Below are positions 23,109 to 31,799 of a stretch of 34,274 nt of DNA, one piece after another. Every line of letters starts with the position of its first letter. Position 1 is the first letter of the stretch. This DNA is from a virus, in IMG/VR virus record IMGVR_UViG_3300030419_002996, positions 1 to 34,274 of that record; one strand, written 5' to 3'. The translations under genes and the position numbers were made by a program. The notes beneath the pieces are model-generated. The model made no database searches. It worked only from the letters and a program-made list of their open reading frames with translations, and was not told the origin of the DNA.

Positions 23109-24338
23109 ATGCCTAGACCAGATGGAGGATTAATCCGAGAAACTAACTTACAATATTACGCCGGCGCGCAGATTATATATACGGATGCAGCATTAAATGT
23201 TTCTAAAGCATATACTTTTACATTTAACACAATACTTTCTATGGGAAGTAGTACGAGTTGGTCTTTAACTGATCCTGATTTTACATTAAATAATTTTAGA
23301 ATATATACTAGTCCTACAGGAATTGGTAATTGGACTGAATATTTAACTGCTTATACTTTAACATTTGCTAAAGATGGTTCTAAAACTAATAGTATTATAA
23401 CTTTAGGTTTAGCACAAGCTGTAGGAACGTATGTTAAAGTACAATTAAAAGAAAATGCAGTAGAAGATAATTACGGAGGTTATGAATATATAAAATTAAA
23501 CGATGTAGTTAATAATTTTATTGTAGGATATGTTGGACAAGATAAATTAATACCTAGAGTAAATAGAACTGATGTAATATTTCATGCTAAAAGAGGTTTA
23601 CAAGAATTTAGTTATGATACACTAAAAAGTATTAAATCTCAAGAATTAACAGTACCTGATAACCTTGCATTAGTAATTCCTCAAGACTATGTTAATTATG
23701 TAAAATTATCTTGGGTTGATGGAAATGGAGTTAAACATACTATATATCCTACTCAATTAACTAGTAGTCCATGGGAAGCACCACTACAAGATAAAAAAGG
23801 TGAAATAATACAAGATAATTTTGGAGATAATGTAGATGGTACATCTTTAACTAATCAAAGATGGGAAAAATTTAATACTAGTAATATAACTGGAGTATAT
23901 CCATTAAACTCAAATAACCCTACAATTTATATGTATGATTGGTGGGGAGAAGGATATGGAATTGGACAATATTGGGGTCAAAGATATGGAGGTGATCCAG
24001 TTAATATGCAAATGAATGGGTGGTTTAATATAGATGATAGAAGAGGAACATTTAATTTTTCTAGTGATTTAAAAGGTAAATTAATATTACTAGAATATAT
24101 ATCTGATGGTTTATCATATGACTTAGATACTAAAGTTCCTAAACTAGCTGAAGAAGCTATGTATCAACATTTATTATATAGTATAATGTCTACTAGAAGA
24201 GATACTGTCCAAATAGCTCAACAATATAAAAGACAAAGATATGCTGCGTTAAGAAATGCAAAAATAAGATTATCTAATATTAAATTAGATGAGATAGTAC
24301 AAGTGATGCGTAACAAGTCTAAATGGATAAAACATTAA
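23109..24338 (+). CDS. Tail ring / tail-tube-like connector 2
   Basis: This is a 409-residue protein. An N-terminal motif, PDGGLIRETNLQYYAGAQ, leads into a ~110-residue beta sandwich (KAYTFTFNTILSMGSSTSW, ending VGTYVKVQLKENA). That domain resembles the N-terminal fibre-attachment domain of T7-like tails. The core follows: YEYIKLNDVVNNFIVGYVG, then VIFHAKRGLQEFSYDTLKSI and LVIPQDYVNYVKLSWVDG. The core recalls the P22 gp4-like tail accessory family of crAss-like phages. The inserted beta domain may hold a fibre. It starts 3 bases after the previous stop. Confidence 0.78.
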   Translation: MPRPDGGLIRETNLQYYAGAQIIYTDAALNVSKAYTFTFNTILSMGSSTSWSLTDPDFTLNNFRIYTSPTGIGNWTEYLTAYTLTFAKDGSKTNSIITLGLAQAVGTYVKVQLKENAVEDNYGGYEYIKLNDVVNNFIVGYVGQDKLIPRVNRTDVIFHAKRGLQEFSYDTLKSIKSQELTVPDNLALVIPQDYVNYVKLSWVDGNGVKHTIYPTQLTSSPWEAPLQDKKGEIIQDNFGDNVDGTSLTNQRWEKFNTSNITGVYPLNSNNPTIYMYDWWGEGYGIGQYWGQRYGGDPVNMQMNGWFNIDDRRGTFNFSSDLKGKLILLEYISDGLSYDLDTKVPKLAEEAMYQHLLYSIMSTRRDTVQIAQQYKRQRYAALRNAKIRLSNIKLDEIVQVMRNKSKWIKH

Positions 24339-24341
24339 AGA

Positions 24342-27300
24342 ATGCCAGAAATAAAAAATAATTTTCTCAAAGGGAAAATGAACCAAGATCTTGACTCTCG
24401 TATTTTACCTCAAGGTGAATATAGAGAAGCAATAAACTTATTGATAAGTAGATCTGAAGGTGCTACTGTGGGTGAGTTTGAAAATATTTTAGGTAATAAT
24501 AATGTAGGTACAGTAGCTAATAGTGCTACAGAAAAAGTAATAGGACATTATATAGATGAAACTAATAGTAGAGTATATATTTTTGTTACTGATTTTGATG
24601 ATTCAGATCCATTTTCTAGAGCTCCTCGTTCTGGAACAGGTAGTAATCATAAAATCATGGAATTTGATTTAAATAATCCGGGTTCTCCAAACACTTTAGT
24701 AACTGGATATTTTTTAAATTTTAATCAATCTTTTCCTATATATGGAACTAATCTATTAGAAGAGCTTTTATTTTGGACAGATAATTATAATCAACCAAGA
24801 AGAATAAATATAACTACTGCTAGAAATAATGCTTCTGCATATACTAAAGAAATGCAAATTTCTGTAGCAAAATATTATCCTTTTGATCCTCTTATTCCTT
24901 TAGAAAGACAAACAGGAACAACAACTGCTGGTTGTACATCTACATTAATAGTATTAAGTTCAGGTAATACTAATATTAAAGTAGGAGATATTGTAACTGA
25001 TAATGATAAAACAGATTTTAGTGGGTTAGTAATAGGGAATAGTACACCACCCGTTAAAGTTACTCAAATAGTAGATCAAGCTGCTACTACATTTAAAGTT
25101 TCTCCAGCTATATCTAGTGGTGCTCCTGCAAGTGGAGTTAAATTAGATTTTAGTAGAACTAGCATGAAAAATCAACATGCAGTAAACTTATCTAATCACT
25201 CTCAACAAACAATTGATAATGTAGTAACCCCAGGTACCGGTGGTTCAACTAGCGATAGAACAGGTACACCAACAGTTATTAGAATAAATAATACAGGTAG
25301 TGGTGGAACTGGTGCTGTATTAGGTGGAGTTCCAAGGGTAGGAGATATAATTACAAATGTTACCAGTCCTAACAATATACCTAATCCAACTAATCCCGCA
25401 GCGAATTGTGATTTTAATGTACGTGTAGCCAGTATTACTATAGATAATGTAAGCTCAACAGATCCAGGAAGATGGAGTATTACTTGTGATGTAGACGCTA
25501 CTTTTAATGGTGGTTTAACAGGTTTTTCTACTTCTGATGTAATACAAATAGCTCCTAATCCAGATTATAACTCTAGTTTTTCTGGAGATTCTAAATTTTT
25601 AGAAGATAGATTTGTTAGATTTAGTTATAGATTTAAATTTAATGACAATGAATATTCTTTAATGGCTCCATTTAGTCAAATAATGTTTATACCAAAACAA
25701 TATGGACAATTTGGTTTAGGTCAAATAGATACTAAACTTGATGGTATAAATAATTATTATCAAGACGAAGTAGATGCTTATAATAGTACTGTGTTAGATT
25801 GGTTTGAAAACGATATAGATACTATTGGATTAAAAATTCCTTTACCAGATACATTAGCTAATTTATCTAGTATTTATAATATTCAAAAAATTGATGTTTT
25901 ATATAAAGAATCCGATGCTCAAGCAATAAAAGTATTAGATACTATAACAGTAAATGATATAGTCGCGGCTGATACTGAAACTATTAGTTGGAATGATGAT
26001 CAACATGGTTTAATTGATCAATTATATTATGATTATAACTATGAATCTAATAAACCTTATAAAACTTTACCAGCTAATCAAACAATTAGAGTATATGATA
26101 AAGTACCTATAAAAGCTTTAGGACAAGAAATTATAAGTAATAGAATAGTATATGGAAATTATACTGAGCGAATGACTCCACCTTCTTCAATTAATTATGA
26201 AGCATCATATCAAGATAGAGATGTTCAATGGGCAGATTATGCTACCGAATATCCTTATCATACTGTTAAGCAGAATAGAACTTATCAAGTAGGATTTGTA
26301 TTAGCAGATAAATACGGAAGACAATCTGATGTGATTTTATCTACCAATGATGGAAAAGATGGAACTAAAGGATCAAGCGTGTATGTTCCTTATAGAAGCA
26401 GTAATGACGCTACTACTTCTCCAGTTATAGATTGGTGGGGTACGGGTTTAACACTTAGGCTTTATGAAGCAATGGGAGAAGCTATAAATAATACTGCTGG
26501 TCAACCAGGTATTTACAAAGAAGATGGTCATGTAGCTAGTGTCATTGCTATAACTGATGACGATGCTGATTATGTTGCTAATACAACTTATGCTACTGGT
26601 GGTGGGAGTGGATCTGGTTGTACAGTAAGAGTAACTAGTGTTGGTGCTGGTGGAGAAGTACAAAGCATAGCAATTATATCAAGTGGTTCTGGATATACAC
26701 AGGGTAATGAATTAAGTATACTTGGTGGAGGTGGTTCTGCTACATTCACTGTTAATATTGGAGAAGCAAATCCTTTAGGATGGTACTCTTATAAAGTAGT
26801 TGTTAAACAACAAGAACAAGAATATTATAATTGTTTTTTCCCTGGCTTTGTTAATGGATTACCTATTAATGATCAATTATGGAATAAAACCCCTAGAAAT
26901 GCTGCTGATGCTATAAACCCGGGAGCTTCTGATATAGAAACATATAGAGATAAAATATTTTTTGCTTCTTTATTAACTGAAAATATAAATAAAGTTCCTA
27001 GAGCTTTAGTTGAAATAGGTCCAACAGATACAGAATATAATAGTGATGAACAATTATATATTAGAGTAAATAATCCTAACGCTACTTCAACTTTAGAAGT
27101 TAGGAATTTACAATATTATCCAGGTCAATTAGTACAAGATGTTTTAAACATAGCTACAGTTAGAGATACTGAATTACAATCAATTCCTTTTGTACCTTTT
27201 AGTATTGGTCCTGATCCCAGTGCCATTGGCACCGAGCCAATTCAATTAGGAACTAATCTTGGGTATGTATATTATCAAAGTTATCCCGCGGGTGATCAAG

Positions 27301-29048
27301 GAGATTATGGATCTACTCTACAATGGTTACCAAATGGAAGTGCTACAACTACTCCAGTACCGGTAACAACTCCTACTGGATCTATACCATGGGGAGATGT
27401 AGCTGATAAAGCACCATTTTTTCAAGCTGATGAAGATCCTTTTATTATAAAAGCAAATCAAGTTGGAAATTATGATAATCCTATTGGAGCTATAATTTGT
27501 GGAGCTCCACTTATTAGTGTTGCACATGACAGTAATTATGCAAGTGGAGTGAGAACTATGCAACCTACTTTGTCAGTAGCAGAAACAAAACCTGTTTTTT
27601 CAAGATTAGATATATTTTGGGAAAGTACTCAATCAGGTAAATTAGAAGAATTAAATGCAGCTATAAACAGTAATGATAATGCAGCAGTTGGATTAAATGC
27701 TACAACAGGAACTTTTGCTGAAAGCACTAATGTTAGTACTAATATTGGTCCAGCATTTAAATTTATAGATGGATCTGGAGCTCTTATGAGTAATATAGTT
27801 GGAGCACCTACTATAACAAATGTATATAGACAAAATGATATTGCTAAAACAAATATCAGTCCAGCTCCGTTTACAGTAGCTACTATAATTGCTAATACTG
27901 AATATCAAATACAAACAGGTGCAACAGCTGCGGATAGTACGTTTTGGTATGGAGTTAGTTCTAATAATACTCCTTCAAGTGATGTTTATATATTTGATTT
28001 ACAAGTAGAATCAACTGGAAGTCCTACAAATGATATAAGAAATATACCTGCTGCATTAACTTTGACACTTACAAATGTAGTTCCATGTATTAAACATACC
28101 AGTATAAGTGGTACTGCGATTAGTACTGGATGTGGTGGAAGTGGAACATATGATCTTACAGCTGCCGGTGTAGGTCCAACAGTAGAAGCTACCAATATAG
28201 TTCAACTTTATGGAACTAATGGGTCAGTACGTTCTACAGATAGTGATTATACTCAAGACTTAGTATGGAGTATAAGTAACATAATACCTGGAAAACTTGG
28301 GTCATTAAGTGATTTTAGTATTGATAGCACTGGTTTAATAACAAGTAATACAGTAATGACAGCATTTGGAAATTATGGATTAACAGTTACGTTGACAGAT
28401 GTAAACGATACAGGATCTAATAAGTTAGTAGCAAGTGCTAATATTGTGTGGGTAGCAGGTGCTGAATATGCTCCTAAAATAATTGGTACAGGTAATACTT
28501 TAGCTGGTTCTCCAGGAGTAATGCCTTATGATAAAAAAGGTGAATGGAGATTTACAAATGATACTTATTCCTTAGCTTCAGCAACAGCTATTGGTTATCC
28601 TTCAGGTTGGAGTGTTGCTACATGGGTTTATAATTCTCAAGTAGAATATAATACAGATTATGGTACGAGCTGTAGATCAGATTTATTCCAAGGAGCTATA
28701 ACTATTAAACCTATATTTAAAAATACTTCTACTGCTCCAGGAGATTCAAGTGTATTTTATACTATTCAATATAGAGCTAACTCTGGTGTATCTTGGACAA
28801 ATATAGATACCGCAGCAGGAAGTACAGATACTTGGGCTGCAACAGATCCTTATAAACAATTTACCCGTGCTACTACAGGTGCAGGTCAAGAAGATGCAAC
28901 ATATAAGTTTGATCAAATAGGTGAATATAGAGTTGTAACAACTTTACCAAGTGGTTCAGGAGCGTCTGTAATGACATTTACTGTAGACTTTCAAGATGGA
29001 AATCAAGCTGGTGCACCACCATTTATTTCAGGACCTTGTACTCCTTAG
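24342..29048 (+). CDS. Tail-stabilisation (muzzle-like) protein, N-terminal chain
   Basis: This 1568-residue protein begins MPEIKNNFLKGKMNQDLDSR with ILPQGEYREA next, the start I recall for the very large tail-stabilisation proteins of crAss-like phages. Residues ~40-170 look like propeller blades (KVIGHYIDETNSRVYIFVTD). Inserted modules are seen at about 196-270 (NIKVGDIVTDND) and 753-808 (GSGCTVRVTSVG, then SGSGYTQGNELSILGGGG). An Ig-like or cadherin-like domain follows at about 1300-1375. The C-terminus ends SGPCTP with TAG-TAA. It would form the nozzle below the ring proteins. The rest of the family signature is in the next gene, which argues that this is one part of a two-chain unit. Confidence 0.85.
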   Translation: MPEIKNNFLKGKMNQDLDSRILPQGEYREAINLLISRSEGATVGEFENILGNNNVGTVANSATEKVIGHYIDETNSRVYIFVTDFDDSDPFSRAPRSGTGSNHKIMEFDLNNPGSPNTLVTGYFLNFNQSFPIYGTNLLEELLFWTDNYNQPRRINITTARNNASAYTKEMQISVAKYYPFDPLIPLERQTGTTTAGCTSTLIVLSSGNTNIKVGDIVTDNDKTDFSGLVIGNSTPPVKVTQIVDQAATTFKVSPAISSGAPASGVKLDFSRTSMKNQHAVNLSNHSQQTIDNVVTPGTGGSTSDRTGTPTVIRINNTGSGGTGAVLGGVPRVGDIITNVTSPNNIPNPTNPAANCDFNVRVASITIDNVSSTDPGRWSITCDVDATFNGGLTGFSTSDVIQIAPNPDYNSSFSGDSKFLEDRFVRFSYRFKFNDNEYSLMAPFSQIMFIPKQYGQFGLGQIDTKLDGINNYYQDEVDAYNSTVLDWFENDIDTIGLKIPLPDTLANLSSIYNIQKIDVLYKESDAQAIKVLDTITVNDIVAADTETISWNDDQHGLIDQLYYDYNYESNKPYKTLPANQTIRVYDKVPIKALGQEIISNRIVYGNYTERMTPPSSINYEASYQDRDVQWADYATEYPYHTVKQNRTYQVGFVLADKYGRQSDVILSTNDGKDGTKGSSVYVPYRSSNDATTSPVIDWWGTGLTLRLYEAMGEAINNTAGQPGIYKEDGHVASVIAITDDDADYVANTTYATGGGSGSGCTVRVTSVGAGGEVQSIAIISSGSGYTQGNELSILGGGGSATFTVNIGEANPLGWYSYKVVVKQQEQEYYNCFFPGFVNGLPINDQLWNKTPRNAADAINPGASDIETYRDKIFFASLLTENINKVPRALVEIGPTDTEYNSDEQLYIRVNNPNATSTLEVRNLQYYPGQLVQDVLNIATVRDTELQSIPFVPFSIGPDPSAIGTEPIQLGTNLGYVYYQSYPAGDQGDYGSTLQWLPNGSATTTPVPVTTPTGSIPWGDVADKAPFFQADEDPFIIKANQVGNYDNPIGAIICGAPLISVAHDSNYASGVRTMQPTLSVAETKPVFSRLDIFWESTQSGKLEELNAAINSNDNAAVGLNATTGTFAESTNVSTNIGPAFKFIDGSGALMSNIVGAPTITNVYRQNDIAKTNISPAPFTVATIIANTEYQIQTGATAADSTFWYGVSSNNTPSSDVYIFDLQVESTGSPTNDIRNIPAALTLTLTNVVPCIKHTSISGTAISTGCGGSGTYDLTAAGVGPTVEATNIVQLYGTNGSVRSTDSDYTQDLVWSISNIIPGKLGSLSDFSIDSTGLITSNTVMTAFGNYGLTVTLTDVNDTGSNKLVASANIVWVAGAEYAPKIIGTGNTLAGSPGVMPYDKKGEWRFTNDTYSLASATAIGYPSGWSVATWVYNSQVEYNTDYGTSCRSDLFQGAITIKPIFKNTSTAPGDSSVFYTIQYRANSGVSWTNIDTAAGSTDTWAATDPYKQFTRATTGAGQEDATYKFDQIGEYRVVTTLPSGSGASVMTFTVDFQDGNQAGAPPFISGPCTP

Positions 29049-29058
29049 TAATTAATGA

Positions 29059-29073
29059 TAAAAACAAGTAATA
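29059..29073 (+). repeat. 15-base intergenic repeat, copy 2
   Basis: This is identical to 5414-5428 and lies 8 bases before the ATG of the second tail-stabilisation gene. In such an AT-rich sequence chance cannot be excluded, but both copies are intergenic. Confidence 0.6.
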
Positions 29074-29081
29074 TATAAGAT

Positions 29082-30551
29082 ATGGCTTTAACAATAGACG
29101 TTAACTATTTTAATTCCTTTTATTTAAAAAGAGTTTATGCAAGTGATGGAACTGGAGCTAACGATCAAATGCCTTATACTGCTAATCAAGGTACAAGAGC
29201 TAGTAGCTGGTCTACACCTATTGTTAAAAATGAAACTTATGACTGGTACATAGAAGAATCTAGAATAAGAGCTGGGTATAATAATACTACAGTGGATTTT
29301 GGAGTTAAAGCTTTTATAGTAGAAGATAACGATTCACAGGTAGTAAGAGGAAATTCATTAATATATTCAGGTGTATTTAATTCTAAAACAGGAATTAATA
29401 ACACTAATGAATTTAATGTAGGTGAAGAAATAACTAGAACTGTAGATCCAGTAGGAGGTACAATACAAAAACTTTTTGCTGAAGATACTAATCTTACAGT
29501 GTTTCAAGAGCGAAAATGTAATGTAGCATTAATAGATAAAGATGCAGTTTATACAGCAGAGGGAGTAGGTATTACTAGCACAGGAGCTAAGGTTATAGGA
29601 CAAATTACTCCTGTTCCAGGTAATTGGGGTATAGGAACTAATCCCGAATCCTTTGCTACTTATGGTTATAATAAATATTTTGTAGACAGAGATAGAAATG
29701 CAGTATTAAAACTTGCAGGAACTCAAATACAAGAAATATCTAATCTTGGTATGATGGATTTCTTTAGAGATCAATTATCATTAGTAGGTAGTAGTGGAGC
29801 TTTATTAGGTTCTTATGATGTATACAATCAAAATTATGTACTTTCTATTCAATCTGGTGGAAGATTTAATGATACCGCATATAAAACCTTAACGTTTGAT
29901 GAAAGAAATCAAGGGTGGACAAGTTTCTTTACTTATAAACCAGATGATATGTTTAGTTGTAAAGGTCAATTTTATAGCTTTAAAGGAGTTACTGCGTTAA
30001 GTAAATCTTATTTATATCAACATTATGTTAATGAAGAAAGAAATACTTTTTATGGCACTCAAAGCAAATCTTCTATACAGTTTGTATTTAATCCAGCACC
30101 AAACCAAATTAAAACTTTTAAAACTATAAACTATGAAGGTAGTAATGGTTGGGAAGTAACTAGTTTAATTTCAGACAGTACTGGTCAAGACGCTAGTGTT
30201 ACTCCTCCAGGAAATTGGTTAAGTAATTACGATCAAATAACTGGTAATGTAAGAAAAGCAGATGGCAGTGCGGGAGCAGCGGATTATGCAAGAATATATA
30301 GTTATGATGAGGGAGCTTATACTGAAAATAATATTCAATATAGAGCAGGGTTTGATAGAAAACAAAATAAATATTGGGCTGTAATTCCTAATAATACTCA
30401 AAATCCTATAGCAGGTGAAGTTATATGGGGTAATCAAACAATGGGTATTAAGGGATATTTTGCTACAGTCACTATGAAAACAGATGACACTACTAATAAC
30501 GGAGGATTAAAATCTTTATTTGCAGTTAGTAGTGAATTTATATCGAAATAA
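29082..30551 (+). CDS. Tail-stabilisation protein, C-terminal chain
   Basis: This 489-residue protein carries blade-like motifs that in relatives, as I recall, belong to the C-terminal part of the single long muzzle protein. They are IQKLFAEDTNLTVFQERKC (128-146), FATYGYNKYFVDRDRNAVLK (191-210), DVYNQNYVLSI (246-256), and near 265-290 YKTLTFDERNQGWTSFF. It also contains INYEGSNGWEV. It starts 33 bases after the previous stop. A nearby 15-base repeat and the lack of any sequence duplication suggest a clean gene split, not a decayed frameshift. It should assemble with the 1568-residue chain. Confidence 0.82.
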   Translation: MALTIDVNYFNSFYLKRVYASDGTGANDQMPYTANQGTRASSWSTPIVKNETYDWYIEESRIRAGYNNTTVDFGVKAFIVEDNDSQVVRGNSLIYSGVFNSKTGINNTNEFNVGEEITRTVDPVGGTIQKLFAEDTNLTVFQERKCNVALIDKDAVYTAEGVGITSTGAKVIGQITPVPGNWGIGTNPESFATYGYNKYFVDRDRNAVLKLAGTQIQEISNLGMMDFFRDQLSLVGSSGALLGSYDVYNQNYVLSIQSGGRFNDTAYKTLTFDERNQGWTSFFTYKPDDMFSCKGQFYSFKGVTALSKSYLYQHYVNEERNTFYGTQSKSSIQFVFNPAPNQIKTFKTINYEGSNGWEVTSLISDSTGQDASVTPPGNWLSNYDQITGNVRKADGSAGAADYARIYSYDEGAYTENNIQYRAGFDRKQNKYWAVIPNNTQNPIAGEVIWGNQTMGIKGYFATVTMKTDDTTNNGGLKSLFAVSSEFISK

Positions 30552-30562
30552 AATCTAATTAA

Positions 30563-31063
30563 ATGAAAAAATCACATGAGGTAGACTTAAAAAAAGATCT
30601 TGGTCTATCTAAAAAGAATTTTCGAACCCAAATAATGGCGTTAGAAAATAAAATAAAAAATGTAGATCATAAAGATGTTATTATAGGAGATTCAGATGTA
30701 TGTCCTTTAAAACATTCTTTTTCAGATGGTATATATGTTAGAGAAATAACTATACCAGCTGGTATGTTAATAATAGGAAAGATACATAAACATGATCATC
30801 CAAATTTTCTATTAAAAGGAGAGGTAGTTGTAGTTACAGAAGAAGGAGGTGTAGAAGAATTAAAAGCTCCATGTTCTATGATTTCAAAACCAGGAACTAA
30901 AAGAGCTTTGTATGCAAAAACTGAATTAGTGTGGACCACTGTTCATTTAAACCCTACAAATACACAGGATTTAGAAGAATTAGAAGAAGAAATAATAGCT
31001 CCTACATATGAAGCATACGAAAAATTTTTAGAAACTTATAATACAAAACAATTAAACGAATAA
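30563..31063 (+). CDS. Cupin-fold protein
   Basis: This 166-residue protein has a charged N-terminus (1-45) and then a cupin barrel (about 58-130). The first metal-site part is HKHDH (H75, H77, H79), preceded by TIPAGMLIIG and followed by FLLKGEVVVVTEEGG. The later ligand is H128 in WTTVHLNPT, and GTKRALYA lies where the second cupin motif's His usually is, with Arg instead. It ends in an acidic helix (LEELEEEIIAPTYEAYEKFL). Phage cupins of this kind sit among tail and internal virion genes and have no proven substrate. Metal binding is likely, and the reaction is unknown. Confidence 0.82.
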   Translation: MKKSHEVDLKKDLGLSKKNFRTQIMALENKIKNVDHKDVIIGDSDVCPLKHSFSDGIYVREITIPAGMLIIGKIHKHDHPNFLLKGEVVVVTEEGGVEELKAPCSMISKPGTKRALYAKTELVWTTVHLNPTNTQDLEELEEEIIAPTYEAYEKFLETYNTKQLNE

Positions 31064-31067
31064 TACT

Positions 31068-31778
31068 ATGGCATGGGTAGCAACAGGTGCTGCAGTTGTA
31101 GGTGGTGTTTCCAAATTTCTTGGAGGTAGAAAAGCCGCACGAGCAGCCGCACGTAGAAAAAGAAAATTAAAAAAGAGATTAGATCATTTAGAAAGAAATA
31201 GACAAGAAATTATTAATCCATACGCGGGTGCTACCAACCTGTCTGGTATGGCTACTGATTTATCTTCTCAAATGAGTAATCCTTATAAAAACTTAGGAGT
31301 AGCTACACAAGCTGCTGAAATGCAAGCAGAACAAACAGATATTGCTTTAGCTAACACTCTTGATACCATCCGTGCTACAGGATCTGGTGCTGGAGGTGCT
31401 ACTGCATTAGCACAAGCAGCTTTAGCAGCTAAGAAAGGAATTACAGCTAGTATTGAATCTCAAGAAGCTGCTAATCAAAAACAAAGAGCAGCAGGAGAAG
31501 CACAGCTTCAAAACCAAATCATGTCAGAAAAGAAGAGATTACAACAAATTCAAATGTCAGAAGGTCAAAGAATGCAAAACCTTGATGCTGCTGGTAAACA
31601 ATTTGTATTTAGTCAAAGAGAGACTAGAGAAGTTTCTAAAATTAATAGAGTTGCTGGTCAATTAGATAATGCTAGACAAGAACAAGCTCAAGCCAATGCA
31701 GATGCTATGTCAGCTGTAACAGGAACTATTGGAGCAGTTGGTCAAATAGGTGCTAGTGGAGCATTTAAAAGTAATTAA
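31068..31778 (+). CDS. Internal virion protein (T7 gp14-like type)
   Basis: This 236-residue protein has a Gly/Ala-rich hydrophobic start (MAWVATGAAVVGGVSKFLGG) and a similar end (SAVTGTIGAVGQIGASGAFK). Between them is a basic stretch (RKAARAAARRKRKLKKRL) and a long Gln/Ala/Glu helix. That is the plan of small internal core proteins that are ejected first and make a pore in the outer membrane, as T7 gp14 does. It follows the cupin by 4 bases and precedes two further likely internal proteins. The assignment is by architecture and position, not by strict homology. Confidence 0.7.
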   Translation: MAWVATGAAVVGGVSKFLGGRKAARAAARRKRKLKKRLDHLERNRQEIINPYAGATNLSGMATDLSSQMSNPYKNLGVATQAAEMQAEQTDIALANTLDTIRATGSGAGGATALAQAALAAKKGITASIESQEAANQKQRAAGEAQLQNQIMSEKKRLQQIQMSEGQRMQNLDAAGKQFVFSQRETREVSKINRVAGQLDNARQEQAQANADAMSAVTGTIGAVGQIGASGAFKSN

Positions 31779-31799
31779 AATTTAAATACATATAGAGTA

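Noticed and set aside
29046-29081. TAG read-through joining the two tail-stabilisation genes
   Set aside because: An in-frame TAA follows the TAG directly, so a single suppressed stop would not fuse them, and the second gene has its own ATG after a spacer.
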